Below are positions 10,728 to 23,306 of a stretch of DNA of 64,000 bases, piece by piece. Where the stretch lies: assembly GCA_001683735.1 (NCBI GenBank), contig LUGG01000002.1, positions 2,232,001 to 2,296,000 on the forward strand, read 5' to 3'. Every line of letters begins with the position of its first letter. The stretch's first letter is position 1. Position numbers and translations under genes: made by a program. The DNA is from Grifola frondosa. Lineage: Eukaryota > Basidiomycota > Agaricomycetes > Polyporales > Grifolaceae. The notes beneath the pieces are model-generated. The model was given only the letters and a program-made list of their open reading frames with translations. It was not told where the DNA came from and did not search any database.

Positions 10728-12324
10728 ATGGAGACGACAAAGGAATTATCAGCATTGCTGCCGGATGTGAGCTCACGGTGACTTCCTCTCGCTAATAACT
10801 ATGGTTGATCATACGTTCGTTTCAGTTGCCAAATCGCGGTGCCTTCGAAGCACAGTCATACATGACCGCGCCTAGCCATGCCTTTGAGGCGCAGCGCTTT
10901 TGGACAGCCTATCGCCCATGGCTTGCGGAACGAGGCTACGTACTTTATGACATGGCAATTGGCCCGGACATGAAGGTTCCGTACTGGTTTCCGCCATCAG
11001 CCGCAGTCTCCGCGCCACCACCATACGCACTGTACCACCGCAACGAGAGCGCCTCACTTGCACCATGGCAGGTGATGTGGGTACAGGTGTGTTGGTTGAT
11101 AATTATGATAGTTTTGTTGACAGCTTTTGTATGGTACTGTCGACAGGCCCGTTTTGCATACGCTCAAGATTCGCAGGGACGAAATGTTGCAATCAAAGTG
11201 ATAAAGTCAGATTCAGAAGAAGAACGAATATATCGGCATCTTCTCCAATGTTCAGAACTTTTCAACCCGGATACGTTTGCAAACGTACTACCACCTCTTG
11301 TGTACTGGAAGTTCCTCACCAGCTTCTGTTTGTTGTCATGCCTATGTAAGCTTTGTTCTGTCGGTATAGCCATCACTAAATGGGTCAAATGTAGGTGGAG
11401 CGACCGGACATTATTGGGAGATATCAAAACAGTCAAAGAGATTATGGACTTCATAACAGATTTGTTACGAGTGAGCGAACTTCTTACATATTCAGAAGCT
11501 TTCTGATTTTTTCTCAGGGACTTTCATTCCTTCATGATCAACGAATCGCTCATCGTGTACGTGGCTTAGCAGCTTGTATGACTTGCAGTAACGAGCGATT
11601 GGGCTTTTACAGGACATTGCAGAATGCAACGTGATGGTGAACTATTATAGCGCAACCCCTCCAGATGAGATTAATGAACTTCGTCCTCTGCTGGAGGAGC
11701 ATCGCAGATCGTCTAAGGCACGATATTGCATATTTGACTATAATCTCTCAAAGCAATTTCCTTCCGGAGAGCTACTCGAGAATTATCGTTCGCCATCGAC
11801 GGAGGCCTTGGGGGGTGGGACGCGTATCACCCTCGGGATGTTTATCAGGGCGAGTACGAATATAATCCATTCGCATTTGATGTGGCGTGCTTAGGAAACC
11901 TGTTCATGTTGCGTTTTGTGGTAAGCCCTGAAGAGATTCATCGCTGAATGGATCACGATAACCTGATATTTACCTACAGGATGCAATACCTGCCATCAAT
12001 ATGTTGGCGCCGCTAATCGATCGTATGACAACCCACATCGTCTCTCAACGCTTCACTGCTGCGCAAGCTTATGATTTTTGCAAGTCCATTGTACAAGATC
12101 TATCAGAGAGCGATTTGAACGCCTCAGTTTCTCTGCTCATTTACGGTCATCGTTCCATGACGTTGCAGGAGTGTTGGGAAAAAGTTGACCCAGAATTTGC
12201 TGCATCTTGGTCTCATTACAGATCACCACCTGTCCCAAGAGGCATTCGGTTCCTGTACTGGATTTGTTCGTTTGATGTGGGCGCGCAGATTGTCAGCTGT
12301 ATACGAAGGACAATTCGCGTCTAG
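10728..12324 (+). pseudogene. fungal protein-kinase-like protein, two frameshifts
   Basis: The start ATG at 10728 is followed by introns at 10767-10825, 11072-11146 (likely), 11346-11394, 11471-11517, 11557-11612 and 11921-11979. The last four rejoin kinase motifs exactly. Visible motifs: VAIKVI in the N-lobe, VVMPMW at the hinge, HRDIAECN in the catalytic loop (split by the 11557-11612 intron), and FDYNLS in place of DFG. Downstream, NPFAFDVACLGN and APLIDRMTTHI are typical of a kinase-like family expanded in Agaricomycetes. One base is missing near 11303, between PPLV and LEVPH, and one in the G run at 11811-11816. The altered DFG makes catalytic activity doubtful even without the breaks. 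Confidence 0.8.
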
Positions 12325-13025
12325 ATCATGAATATACCACGAGAGCTTTTGACGTCTGATTGTCCTTATACATGTGAAGCCTCCATCGGCGGGTTAGAAC
12401 TTGGGAGATTAGGTTCATCTCGTTCGTTGGTATGTTGTCCCCAAGTTTTTGTATGGACTTGGCCTTATCTGTGTTGACATCCTCACAACTTTCTAAATTA
12501 ATGCGCTATGACTCCTCCGCCACTGCATAGAACTCGTTACCTCGTGCCGAGGTGTGACTTCTTATCATGCCCTTCACTACGGCATGCCCATCTTCCGACA
12601 ATAACAAGTGCACTATCCATGTGAATCTAATGACCAAATGGTCTACGATGACTCGGTATGGGACAATCCCCATATCGAAGTTGCGCTTCGACGTCTGATA
12701 TTATTGTAGAACGTATATGCACAAGGTGATGTACGGATTCAATACCGCCTCTTCGTATCCTGATACCCCTTCCTGGATTAGCCCTGAGACACTAAGTCAG
12801 GCTGTACTAGAATACAGGACTTCTATCACGCACCCATCCCTGATCGGTGGTCCTTTTTCATGATGACTTGTGACGAAGACATTTCCAGTTTGTTTTTTCT
12901 ATATTTGTTTTTGCCATGTCGGAGTTGCAACGATATACTCCGGACTGTATATATCGTGCACGTTCAGCTCGGTGAACTCATATGATATCCACCTACCCCA
13001 CCCTTTCTGAGCAGTCATACCTCCA
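12325..13025. other. intergenic, no gene seen
   Basis: All six frames are closed by stops at short spacing, and no family motif or tRNA-like fold was recognised. Confidence 0.6.
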
Positions 13026-13950
13026 ATGTCTGGCTTAAGCGCGGAAGATCATGCTCGGGGCGCAGTGGCTAGAACTCGGGCTGCTATTCTTGATAATGTC
13101 TACAAAGTGAGTGCTTATTTGCTATTTTATTGAACTCGCTTCAAACGTACCATGATAGATGCAACCAGCTGATCGCAGATTCGCAAAAGTCATAACGGAT
13201 TGCGACATATATCAACTGGAAGGCTTCCAGGCCAATACATGTGTTCTTTTAGAAGATCGGACAGCCAATCCTTCATCAGGACAGAGAATCGTGAGTGATT
13301 TGCATGCATCTGTTACTTGAGCACTGTTCTCACAACCCGATACAGCCAGAACATCAGCTGCTCCCCGACCAATACATGTATAAGATTAGCCGGTATATTT
13401 GTGATTACAAATATCACACACATCTCTCACCAGAGTCGGGATCATTTGTGATCACGAGCAGCAGTCTCTCCGTCGACAACCCTCTACGCAATCCAAATGC
13501 GGTGGCCGTGCCACCGGGGATTCAAGAGAACAGTAGAGTATGATATGTATCTCCACCCCCAGCGTCCCGTTCTGATTGATGGGCAGGTTTACCTGCTCAA
13601 GGACGTACGGTGGCGTGCAGGCCCGTTGTGGATTGATGTCAAACGGGGAACTCCGTGTCAGATATATTCGCGTGTCTCAAGAGTAAGTCAAGACATGTGT
13701 TCGATTGTACGATGAAAAACTCTCTGATCTGGCTAATATTTAGGTTGGAATTAACCAAGGGCTGCGAACCAGCTCCAAGTTTATGGTGAAATTTTGGAAG
13801 AAGGTCTACCACCTCAGACTTGTCCCGTACTCTCTGTATGTCCCCTGGACATCTTTGGGTCCTTTGAGCCAAGGCGAACTGCCATACATCCCCATCGTTC
13901 CGCCTGAGGAATGGGCAACGGAGTTCCCCGATCTGAGACTAGTGCAGTGA
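13026..13950 (+). pseudogene. unknown protein, one frameshift
   Basis: The ATG at 13026 begins MSGLSAEDHA. Introns at 13107-13158, 13291-13345 and 13683-13743 have GT-AG ends and join open frames; the stop is at 13948. The reading frame changes once between 13520 and 13535 (after PPGIQEN, before EYDMYLHPQ), where no intron fits, so one base is missing or extra. The predicted product is about 235 residues, with no signal peptide, membrane segment or motif I recognise. Its exon structure and compositional coherence argue that it was a real gene. It lies in the same orientation as the preceding kinase-like gene. Confidence 0.6.
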
Positions 13951-14369
13951 TTAAAATAAGTTTTTCCTGTCTCAACGTGAATGCCTCATAGCGTAATGCA
14001 TTGCTTCCTTAACTCTGTGTATCATTCATTGTACTACTAGCCTGTTTCGAGTGGGCGGAAGTTATATTATGCATTTCGCACTTCATAGACATTGAAGCAG
14101 CAACCTCATGATGAGACCGTATGAGAATGAGAACCCGTATCGTGGATGATCCAACCAGCTGGCACAAACAGTAAGCGTTCGGCGCAATCAGAGGCGCAAT
14201 CTGGCTTGAATAAATGTGAATACTGTGGAGTCGGATCTGCAACGAAGATACCCTATGCCGACTGTCAGTGAATTACAGTTACACACATCAAATAGGAATA
14301 TCCGCCATCCACATCCGAGGCGTACAAACATACACGTCGATACAATCATAGACAGCAACACAAGTCAAT

Positions 14370-15330
14370 TCAATCTCCGAACTCTCCCCCGACGTTCATC
14401 CTGAGCAAGAACCCGCGAAAAATCAAGTCGTGGCATGTCAAGTGCCACGGCGTCTGCGTGGAACCTTCCACAGGTCCTTCAGGATGATCACCGTTAGCAC
14501 CGGAATTTCTGACAACCTGCAATGACACTACCGGCTGCAGAAGGTGCTGACCGACGTGGATATCTGGCTGGATATCAAGCAGATCATCATCGAATCTGGG
14601 AAGAGGCGGCCGGAATCGTGGCCGCGGAATCCGGACAAGCGACCGCGGTCGGCCATGACGACCTTCCAGTGCTGGAGGGATTCGTAGAGCCAGCCGCGCA
14701 TTCAGGTCGTCCGCATCCTGGAATGGTGCAAAGATGTCACCCTCGTTCCAGCGCGGACAGGAGCACGTCTTCCAGACCGCCCTGCAGCGGTAGCAAAATT
14801 GCGCTGAGCACACACACGTCATGTGGTAGCAACCGCTGCGAAGCTCGATCATCTGGTCGCATGTCGGACACCGTGCCCAGCCGTTGCGGCCAGCGAGCGC
14901 GAGTACCGCCTTGTGCGCCTTGTCATGGCCGCACCTGTGTGGAGTATGAGACTCAACGCGCGCTCTGCATCGACCGCATGTACGCGTAGAGCATGCGGGT
15001 GTCGGGCACGTGAAGATACGGGCGGGAGTAGCTGTGCTGCGCGGCCCAAGGAACCGACTGCACGTGGGATTGGCACAGTATACGCGTCTGGGTGTAGCAT
15101 GTTCTGCACTCTTCTCTGAGAAGAGTAACGAAAGAGCAGGGCTCATGTGATGTTCGAAGCATATGGCAGGTATGAGCTCTTTGCAACAGCGAGGGGGAAA
15201 AAGCGATTCGTCGCGCGTGGAGGCCTCCACCAGAGCCAAGAGGCACGCCACGTCGTAATCATGTCCGCATGGGACACGAATTTTCGGGCCTTCAATGGTA
15301 GTCATACAAGCAACACAGTCGTGAGCCTGC
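14370..15330 (-). CDS. RBR-type E3 ubiquitin ligase (RING1-IBR-RING2), 5' exons unresolved
   Basis: The exon opens after an AG at 15331 with a RING1 pair CVAC and VPCGHDYDVAC. The IBR domain follows (YCANPTC, FTCPTPAC, GRCRA). RING2 reads CPTCDQMIE then SGCYHMTCVC and FCYRC. The cysteine of GCYHMTC sits where RBR ligases carry the catalytic cysteine that forms a thioester with ubiquitin before transfer to substrate. The frame is open to the stop at 14370. Sequence after RING2 is arginine-rich and not recognised. Exons upstream of 15330 must exist but could not be chosen with confidence. The target is unknown. Confidence 0.82.
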
Positions 15331-16343
15331 CTGCAAGTCGGTGAGGAAATGAAATGAGGCGGAAGATTGAGAAACCCACTCTGGAACGAAGACCCACGAG
15401 AGACTCAAGGATGACGATACATGATCGCTATTCAATTCACGATGCAAGCAAGAACCGATTTTGCTCAGCATGGCGGGCACCACGCATTTTGTCCGCTTCG
15501 TGACTCCTGCTAACCTGTAGTACAAATATGAGTACGCGCTCTCCGCATGTAATAGTAGCTCACCGTCTCGACACCGCAAATGATCTTCCAGATGGACGTC
15601 CCGAACTAGACTGCACTCGTAAGCCAGACAATACGGGCATGAATAATTTGGTCAAACGACTGCTTCTATTCTGTGCCGGATGTACCATAGTATGGTTTTA
15701 TACACCCGCCGAGCTCGCTGGCAGCGTCGAGGCAGTGTTCGGCCAAGGCATGTAACGATACCAGTGCAGAATGATACGAAGAGAAACGAAGGCGAAGTGC
15801 CCCGGCATGAAGACTAGAGATGCCCCAAACGACATGAGGATGCAACACACGATCAGAGCCAGCAGGAAACCGTGAGGTCATGGTCCGCAGCAGGCTACGC
15901 TTTGGGTGCAAAACGTCGGGGATATTTCCGAACGACCTCTTTACTGGCTTTCTGCGCTACTGACGTTCTGTGCAATGTTCGTGGATGAAAGGTCAGTTGT
16001 CGTCGTACGAGAGATGCTGAACATAGACCCTGCCTAACATAGCTGACCCCTCTCCTCCTGTGTTCCACGCAACGGGGCCTTGGAAATGAATGAATGCGAC
16101 ACGTTGTGCCGCTCGTGTTCTGTTCATATCCTCGGATGAAATAGCTAGCTGTACGACCAGGCGAGCAGAGGCTGGCAGTCGTCGGCCCAGATTGAAGTCA
16201 GCCATCACCGGCAAAGCAAGAGCCGCGTTGGTCGTTGGGTCTCCGACAGCTCTTCGAACGAACCGCTTCGGTCCCTATCAGCCTCTCCCTATCAGCCTCG
16301 ACGTGAACACACTCGTTCCCCTCGCTCTTGCTTGCTGTTCAAG
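15331..16343. other. upstream exons of the RBR gene or intergenic
   Basis: This stretch should hold the missing first exon(s) of the RBR gene on the minus strand and the promoter of the following plus-strand gene. Several short open stretches exist, but none could be joined convincingly. Confidence 0.4.
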
Positions 16344-17138
16344 ATGAAGTTCAATGTGGCTGTGACCGCGACTCTCGCCGCCTTCGTGGGCAATGCTGTT
16401 GCTCAGCTGTCCATTATCACCCCTGGTGGCCCTGATTTGTGGTGGGGTCAGTCCTCGTTCTTCCGTCTTTTGGTTCTGCCTCAGGAGGTCTAACTAGCAC
16501 CTTGCTGACGCCAATTGCTTTGTTGTACATTCAGTTGCTAGTTCAATTAACACGCTCTCCTGGACTTGCCAGACGTCTCCATATCAGACATTTACCGTTC
16601 TGTAGGTCGTCGCCAATTATTTGCGCGTCGTCATATGTTGACCTGGTTTGTATCTAGGATTGCGAACTCCAACCCAACAATTCAGTCTGCCCCGCAAGCC
16701 ATTATTGCTATTGAGAACAACTTCGATTGCTCCAAGACGATCACTCAAGATCAGTCGAACCAAGTTGCCGCCACTGGTTACACCATTCAGCTGGCTAACC
16801 CTCTTAACAACACGGACGTACGTAAATTTGTCCATTGGTCTTTCAACCGCACTGTCTGCTCTGAGCAACCATCGTTGATAACGTATTCCCAGATCTATGC
16901 TGAATCTCAGCCCTTCGAGATTAAGGCCGTTGGATCCGCGTACCCTGCCTCCTCTGCAACTCCTACCGCGACCGGCACGAACACAGCCTCTAGTAATTCT
17001 TCCGCCACGGTGACCGGCACCAATGCAGCCGCTGCTTCAACTACCGGGGCTTCGACCAAAAATGATGCCATGAGATTGACTACCTCTATAGGTGGCATAG
17101 CCGCGGTCGCCGCTGCGTTCGGGCTCATGTTCGCTTGA
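16344..17138 (+). CDS. Kre9/KNH-type Ser/Thr-rich GPI-anchored wall protein
   Basis: The ATG at 16344 starts a signal peptide (MKFNVAVTATLAAF) cut near AVA-QLS. Introns at 16447-16534, 16602-16657 and 16818-16892 rejoin the family pattern: SWTCQTSPYQTFTVL, then IANSNP, ENNFDCSKTIT, QLANPLNNTD and SQPFEIKAVGS. A Ser/Thr/Ala-rich stalk follows, and the protein ends in a hydrophobic tail (IGGIAAVAAAFGLMFA), as expected for GPI anchoring. Members of this fungal family sit at the plasma membrane or cell wall and are linked to beta-1,6-glucan formation by homology to yeast Kre9/Knh1. All frames are intact. Confidence 0.85.
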
Positions 17139-17500
17139 GCTTGCGCGGTCCGCGCGGAGGGTCTATCGGCAGTGGCAGGATTGCATGGGTTGTAGGACTC
17201 TTCTATGATTTGTGATATGAATGCATTCGCTACAAGGTACCACTGCGTTGATCCACGTCTTGTTTCGTTCATTGGTTCCATGGACAAGTTTCGTTGGTCT
17301 TGCTGACGGTCTGGCCTCTGCCTACTGTACCGTACGTGTCATTCCTTGGTCAATACACTCCTTGCTCAGACACATCAACTGCAATTGTGATGAATGCAGA
17401 ATTGCATTCGAAAAAAATTCTGTTGGAGATGCATTCTTTGCTGTTTTGCATGACAAACTACTACTCTGACCACAAAAGAGCCAGATCCAACCCCGACATA

Positions 17501-17583
17501 TGTCCCAAGCAGGAGTCGAGCCTGCGTCTTCACGGATTTGTGTTAACCACAACGTGATGATCTAACCACTAATCGATAAGGAC
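17501..17583 (-). tRNA. tRNA-His (GTG) with intron
   Basis: Read on the minus strand from 17583. The acceptor arm GTCCTTA pairs with TTGGGAC (one T-T mismatch, one G-T). The D-stem GATT pairs with GATC. The anticodon stem TCACG pairs with CGTGA, with loop TTGTGG giving anticodon GTG. The T-stem GCAGG pairs with CCTGC around loop CTCGACT. An 11-nt insertion after position 37 (TTAACACAAAT) contains CAC, which can pair with the anticodon, as eukaryotic tRNA introns do. The base before position 1 is G, though eukaryotic tRNA-His normally gains its -1 G after transcription. No CCA is encoded. Confidence 0.85.
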
Positions 17584-17941
17584 CGAAATACTGTTGTACT
17601 CTAATATATCATGTACAGAATATGGCAATACTAACCAAGAAGGATATCACAACGCATTGAAGGGTGTAAGCGTGCTCTACATACAAAGGGTATACAATCA
17701 AATTTCTTGTTCACAGCTGACAGATGACAATAATTTGGATCGCATGCAAGAGGTTTGCTTCCTCTAGGGTATAAATTGTGTCAAAAATACAGTATGCGTG
17801 GTATTACTACTATACGTATAATCTACGTGTCCCAGTGCGGGATGCACGATGCAACCAAGATTACGACAACGGGGTGATCCATCATCAGTTGTCCCAAAGG
17901 TCATGATAATCACTTAGCGTCTTCACAAATGCAGCGCGACG

Positions 17942-19734
17942 CTACACCTTCGGATGTACATGCGGCGGATGCAACTCTTGCAGTTCGTATACTTCCTCAA
18001 TGTGGCCTTCGCCTGTGAGGGGGTCCTCCGGCGCCGCGGAGAGGTACACCGATTCCCGAAACCTCAATGCGTCCGGCGCATCTGGGTGCGTCGTGATGCG
18101 GGACGTGAACATTAGGCTTGTAAAATCTTCGCTTGCGGTTAGTGTGGTAGAGGTGTCGATGACGTCCGACCCAGCCACACTCTCGTGGAGATTGAGCATG
18201 ACGCGCGACATCATCGTCACGGAGACGCTGTGGAACGAGCGATCCTCAGGAAATGATTCAGGTCGATGTTCTTGCAGCACTTACCTACTGGCGAATGTAG
18301 AGAGGACGCCTCGTAAGAGAGGCTGAGAGTTGACGGTTAGCGTGTGCGGAGTTTGTGAAAATGGAAAGCGTACTTGAAGGAACTAAAGTAACCAAGTCAA
18401 CCATACTGCGAGAAGGGAAGCCATACGAACTCACATAGAAAGTCAAGGTGTTCGCCAGGTTCACAATAGCCATGACACTGCATTGTGCAAGCTCGCTGTC
18501 AAGACTTATTATGTGTAAATAATCGTGGCACTGACGCGAAATAGATTGCACCTTACAACACGAACGTCGCGTAAGACTCTTGACTTCGAGCAAACAACAA
18601 TGAGAGACGCACCATCACGAAATACAAGCGTCACCAAATCTCGTCTTCCCGTGGTCATCAAATGACGAAACCGTTCTTTATAGGTTTTGTAGAGTGTCAA
18701 GGAAAAAATTGCGGAGTCGTAGAGAACTTGCGCCTCCCAAGGTACAGCAAGATCTGAACATCGATATTCAATGTAAAGTCAGTTGTGCCATCACAGAAGA
18801 CTTACGGATTGCCCTAACAGACCGCAAACAGACAAACGGTTCAAAATGTATTCATATAAATGAAAAGGTATAACGTACGTAACATGTTCCGCAGCTGTAT
18901 GACATCCTCCATCCAAGAAGATTTCTTGCTTTTGCCCTACTATGGCCCACTATCAGGCGAGATCAATATGATAAACTGACGTGAGATAGACAAACGCACT
19001 CACACAGGACAGCCCTACCAGGGAGAATCCCAACGTAAGAATAAAGATCAACACGCGTATATCTCTTGCGTAGAGAGCATATGTTCGCAAACAGAGAATG
19101 ACTATAATATTGATCGTAAGAGGAGAGAAACAAAATGGATAGAGGCCGCAGATATGACATACCTCCAACGACTACTTGACAGATAACTAACAGAAGTTGT
19201 CGGAAGAAAGCATACCGTCCGCAGCTAACATGTCATATGATTCAGTGAAGGAGCGAAATAAACCCGCGCAAGTTATAAACACCTCTGTACATGTAAGCAG
19301 TCAGCAACGATTGTAAAGATGTAGACAGAGAATTTGATACCTCTTCTGTACGAAATATATAAAAATTCCCCACGTTCACCGCAACATCCTGACAGTGGTG
19401 TTATTTTGTTTCAGATAACATGAGCCAACGTGAACTTACCCCGAGTACTGCAAGATAGCGATTGAGAAAGAAGAGAGCAGCCGCCCTGGACTTGGGGCGC
19501 TTCCATATGCGCCAGTATTCATCTCCGAACGTGATCAAGTAGTCATAATATAGGATGCCTGTGATATTTGACGTAAACATCAACAGATCGCAGCAGGACG
19601 AAAGAAGGTACGCACTGATGCCCATGAGGTGAAAATAATTGTGGAGATAGCTGTCGTATAGTGAATTTGGGCTCCCAAATCGGAATACACGTGAGGGGAA
19701 CTTACACTGCATGTATTGAAGAGGGATCGCTCAT
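17942..19734 (-). CDS. DUF6533-family integral membrane protein
   Basis: The ATG at 19734 (MSDPSSIHAV) opens a many-exon gene. The DUF6533 core reads YYDYLITFGDEYWRIW, followed by FFLNRYLAV. Later exons give FFRQLLLVICQVVV, LRTYALYARDIRVL, GCHTAAEHV, WEAQVLYDSAIFSLTL, YKERFRH, TLVFRDG and MMSRVMLNLHE, the last being the conserved end of the membrane part. Seven hydrophobic segments are likely. The cytoplasmic tail is acidic and ends HPPHVHPKV. This family is strongly expanded in Agaricomycetes and has no established function. No frameshift was needed across its exons, although the middle exon near 19290 is uncertain. Confidence 0.8.
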
Positions 19735-22552
19735 TGCTGACTCCTGGAATGTTTTACGAGAGCCAGATAGAGCACGACGGGTGGGGTCATTGAGGTCGGC
19801 GAATGGAAGGGAAAGGTCCAGGGGGAGCATGAGGATTCTTAAGGAACTTGGAAACCATGACCGCGCTGCAAATGGCTCATGAAGATACTTGCCGATTCGC
19901 TCCACGAGTCTAGATCAAAATAGCTGGAAGCATTAATGCTCGACGTGATCATCAACCGTGTTTTGACAGGCGACAGATGGCGCTCAATCGTCCCAGTCCG
20001 AATCTCGCCCTCCGAGTTAAAGTTCATCGTCGGCGCAATAACGGACACTATACAATTCTTAGAGTCTATTATCTATTATAACGTGAGATTTGGTGTCTGT
20101 ACAAGGGCCTGCGACGGATGATCGTCTCAGGATGGTAGTGCAAGAAATTATTGCAGTGCTTCCAAGAAGCTCTGAGAACCGTTCGGCGAACAAAGACACC
20201 CATTTCCAGCGTCCAGCGTGGACAGGAATTACGATATAAGATCGGCCCGAGAGCTCTCGAAAGGATCAAATCTGGCCGACAAACCGGCGCTGAATATTAG
20301 CCACCGAAAGCCAGACGTTACTCGAGCAATCCCAGATTGCATGGGACTAAGATGGGACCTAGCAATATCTGAGCGCCAATAATGCAATTGCCGTGGGGAT
20401 GCCAATTGGATGGATGGTGTAGCATCCCTAAATGGGTTTTCTGCACTGCAATTTCATACACGCGGCATGACAGAGGGCAGCCGGTGCTTTGGTAGTAAGC
20501 TTTACGGCAACAAAAGGACCAAGATGAGCGGCGCAAGGATGATCGAAATATCTTCCCGCAAGCCGCCACAGGAAACACAGCCACGATAGAAGCAACGCGC
20601 TGAACGTCTACAGCGACAACCTGTCAGTGGCGGTTGTTATGTTGCCAGAACTCTCAGATTTTCACTAATGTAGAATGACAAAGTTGTGTCTGGCATGCGT
20701 CCTGCGAAAGATAGAACTCATCAGAAGCGCCACATAAAACAAATTCACTAAACTAACCAAGTGCTTACATCTGATGTTTACGCAATACGATCCTGATCCA
20801 CCGAAGTTTCTTGCTCCTTGGCTGAGAAAGTGCGGTGGATCAAGAAGCTTCTAAAGGAGAATATCAAGCTGCGGGTAGACTGGTGACGTTCGAAAGGGGA
20901 TGATCTGCGAGATGAGGCACTGCTCGAGGCGCCGTGAATTGGTATTCGTGTGCGGCTGTCTGCCAAATCCAAATATTGTCCGCAGTTTGCAGGAAAATTT
21001 CATTTTATTGCCAAGGAGACCGACACTCTGAAGAACTTGAACGCTGGAACTCAATCAACGCCATAGGCACACCCTACAGGATATGCACCGCCGTCATATA
21101 GAAATAGCCGGAGGTGGCGTCAGACAGGGTAGCGATATAACCGGTAGGGCTCGAAGGGATCGCCAATTTAGAGGCTAGCATGCACCAGGACGTGAGCGAG
21201 AGATTCCAACGAAAAGGCTCGACCATATTCGCAGGTTAGCGAAGGGTGGCAGATGGACGGATTCTGTTATCAGGGCCAAACCTTCATCGCAGAAATTTCA
21301 AAAATGTGCCAGCCAACCGTGACGGAAAGCATCGTTCTTGAGAGATATTCGCTCAAGAAGACGGTTTCAGGAAACCGGGACAACTTCAGCTCGGGAGATT
21401 CATTCGGTGTGAGTGTGGATACGCTGAGCTCAAAGCGCGTACAGTTCGGAACAGATGTCTGGAAACGAGCTGTCAGATTGTAAGGAATTTTAAAGATGGA
21501 GGTGGATGACAAATAGAGCGCACCGCGCGAGTTATGGCCACGCCGGGAACGGAAGAAGCGGAGAAGTAAGGAAGACACAGCTCATATGTTATGTAACGAG
21601 TGGATACAGCGGGCGCGAACTACGCGTTCTCACCATACCGCGGGAAAGGAAAAGGAATGGATGCACGCACACAATTGGAGTAATCAATGATCAAGTGGGA
21701 GCGCTCGAGCGAGTTGCGAGTGCTGGTTATGACGCTATGAGCCGTGCTTGCCGGACTCATTGTTGGCAAGTCTCCTGGGAGCGAAAAAGTTCCATTGACA
21801 GCGTGAAGAGCTAACAATAATACGTAGACTCAACAGAGGAAGACGCCGACAGACTATTTGAAGGGTCGGTCGGAAAAGGCATAAATCTCCACGACCGGCG
21901 CGACCAGAACGCACATGACGCTCAAAATAAAGGCAACTAGGGATTCGCAAAATTAAGGACCGCGTTTCAGCTGTGTCTGGCGAACACTGACTTCAGTTCT
22001 CGTCACTTGCCCAAAATCGTATTCTAGTTACTCACAATATACCGGTGTCGACGAACACCGAGTGGTCTAATTGGCCGGAAGAGCGGGGATTTCGACTGTC
22101 GGAGCATAGAGAAGAAAGCACTGAGAGGGAATATTCACTGTGTATGAGCCAATTTCTCCGTTTGCGATTCCAAAATTCGAGTCGACCCGGACTGGGCCTT
22201 CGGAGGGAGCGTCCGTTTGTCCGAGGATACATAACGGGGTGCGCGCTGTCCTCAAAAGCACAGACTACGAATGATTCTGAGACTATGGCATGCCTCTGGG
22301 ATATACCTTTGGAGAATTGTGGCCAAGAATGTCCGACGGAAGTCCAACGTTGCGAACATCAAGAATATTCCATTGGCAGTTCAGACAAAATAAGAAAATG
22401 TCACAGATGGTGACAGATTGTCACAAGCGGTTAGATAATCATCAGCGTGATTTTATAGCTGATCACCTCCGATCGGCAGTTGCCGCGCTGCTTTAAGAGC
22501 CCAGCTCCCTGCGCACCACAGAATCACTTCCCCTTTCCTTCACGCCTTCATA
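19735..22552. other. unresolved region, possible minus-strand gene
   Basis: The minus strand holds open stretches that look coding but could not be joined: near 22300 (MFATLDFRRTF), a hydrophobic segment VAFILSVMCVLVAPV near 21930, a polar stretch with SLPGDLPTMSP near 21770, another near 21490-21280, and a serine/arginine-rich end at 20970-20778. They may be exons of one membrane protein, possibly decayed. No family was recognised. Confidence 0.3.
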
Positions 22553-23306
22553 ATGTCCAACGTATTTGTAAGTTTCTGATGTTCTTTTGCTGCAGCCTTC
22601 CTACTTTTTTCCTCATCAAAATACGTAACTCACTGTCTCGTCGGCGGTTGCGCCACCTTTTCCTGGTTTGCAGTTCGACATCACCATTAACGACCAGCCC
22701 GCTGGCCGCGTTATCTTCAAGCTCTTCGACGACGTGGTCCCCAAGACTGCGAAGAACTTCCGCGAGCTTGCCACCGGCGAGCATGGTTTCGGCTACCAGG
22801 GTTCTTCCTTCCACCGTATTATCCCCAACTTCATGCTCCAGGGTGGTGACTTCACCCGGGTAAGCAGCGCTGGCTAGTCATCGCGATGCATTGATTGATC
22901 TATAGACTAGGGCAATGGCACTGGCGGGAAGTCAATTTACGGCGAGAAGTTTGCGGGTGAGGATCCTATGACATTGTGCATTTTTAGGCATATTCTGAGG
23001 ATATCACAGATGAGAACTTCCAGCTGAAACACACCAAGCCCGGTATCCTCTCCATGGCCAACGCTGGAAAGAACACGAACGGCTCTCAGTTCTTCATCAC
23101 TACCGTCACCACGTCTTGGCTCGACGGTGCCCACGTCGTCTTCGGTTCGTCGTTGCTCGTGATGTCATCCGATCTCGTACTGATCGATCCAACATGCAGG
23201 CGAGGTTGTGGAGGGCTTCGATATCGTCAAGAAGGTTGAGTCTCTCGGATCGGCGTCTGGCACCCCCAAGGCCAAGATCGTCATCGCGAAGTCTGGCACC
23301 GTCTAG
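22553..23306 (+). CDS. cyclophilin A-type peptidyl-prolyl cis-trans isomerase
   Basis: The five exons start at ATG 22553, with introns 22568-22673, 22860-22910, 22957-23009 and 23145-23199, and end at TAG 23304. The product is a single-domain cyclophilin of about 162 residues. The active-site and cyclosporin-binding segments are present: [16 protein letters not shown] (Arg and Phe), GSQFFITT, and [11 protein letters not shown] with the conserved Trp and His. It catalyses proline isomerisation during protein folding in the cytosol. There is no signal or organelle targeting sequence. Every frame is intact and codon use is C-ending, as expected for a highly expressed gene. Confidence 0.96.

Noticed and set aside
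11072..11146. Membrane segment in the kinase-like protein
   Set aside because: The hydrophobic stretch is bounded by GT and CAG, is in frame, and interrupts the expected join to RFAYAQ; an unspliced intron explains it better.
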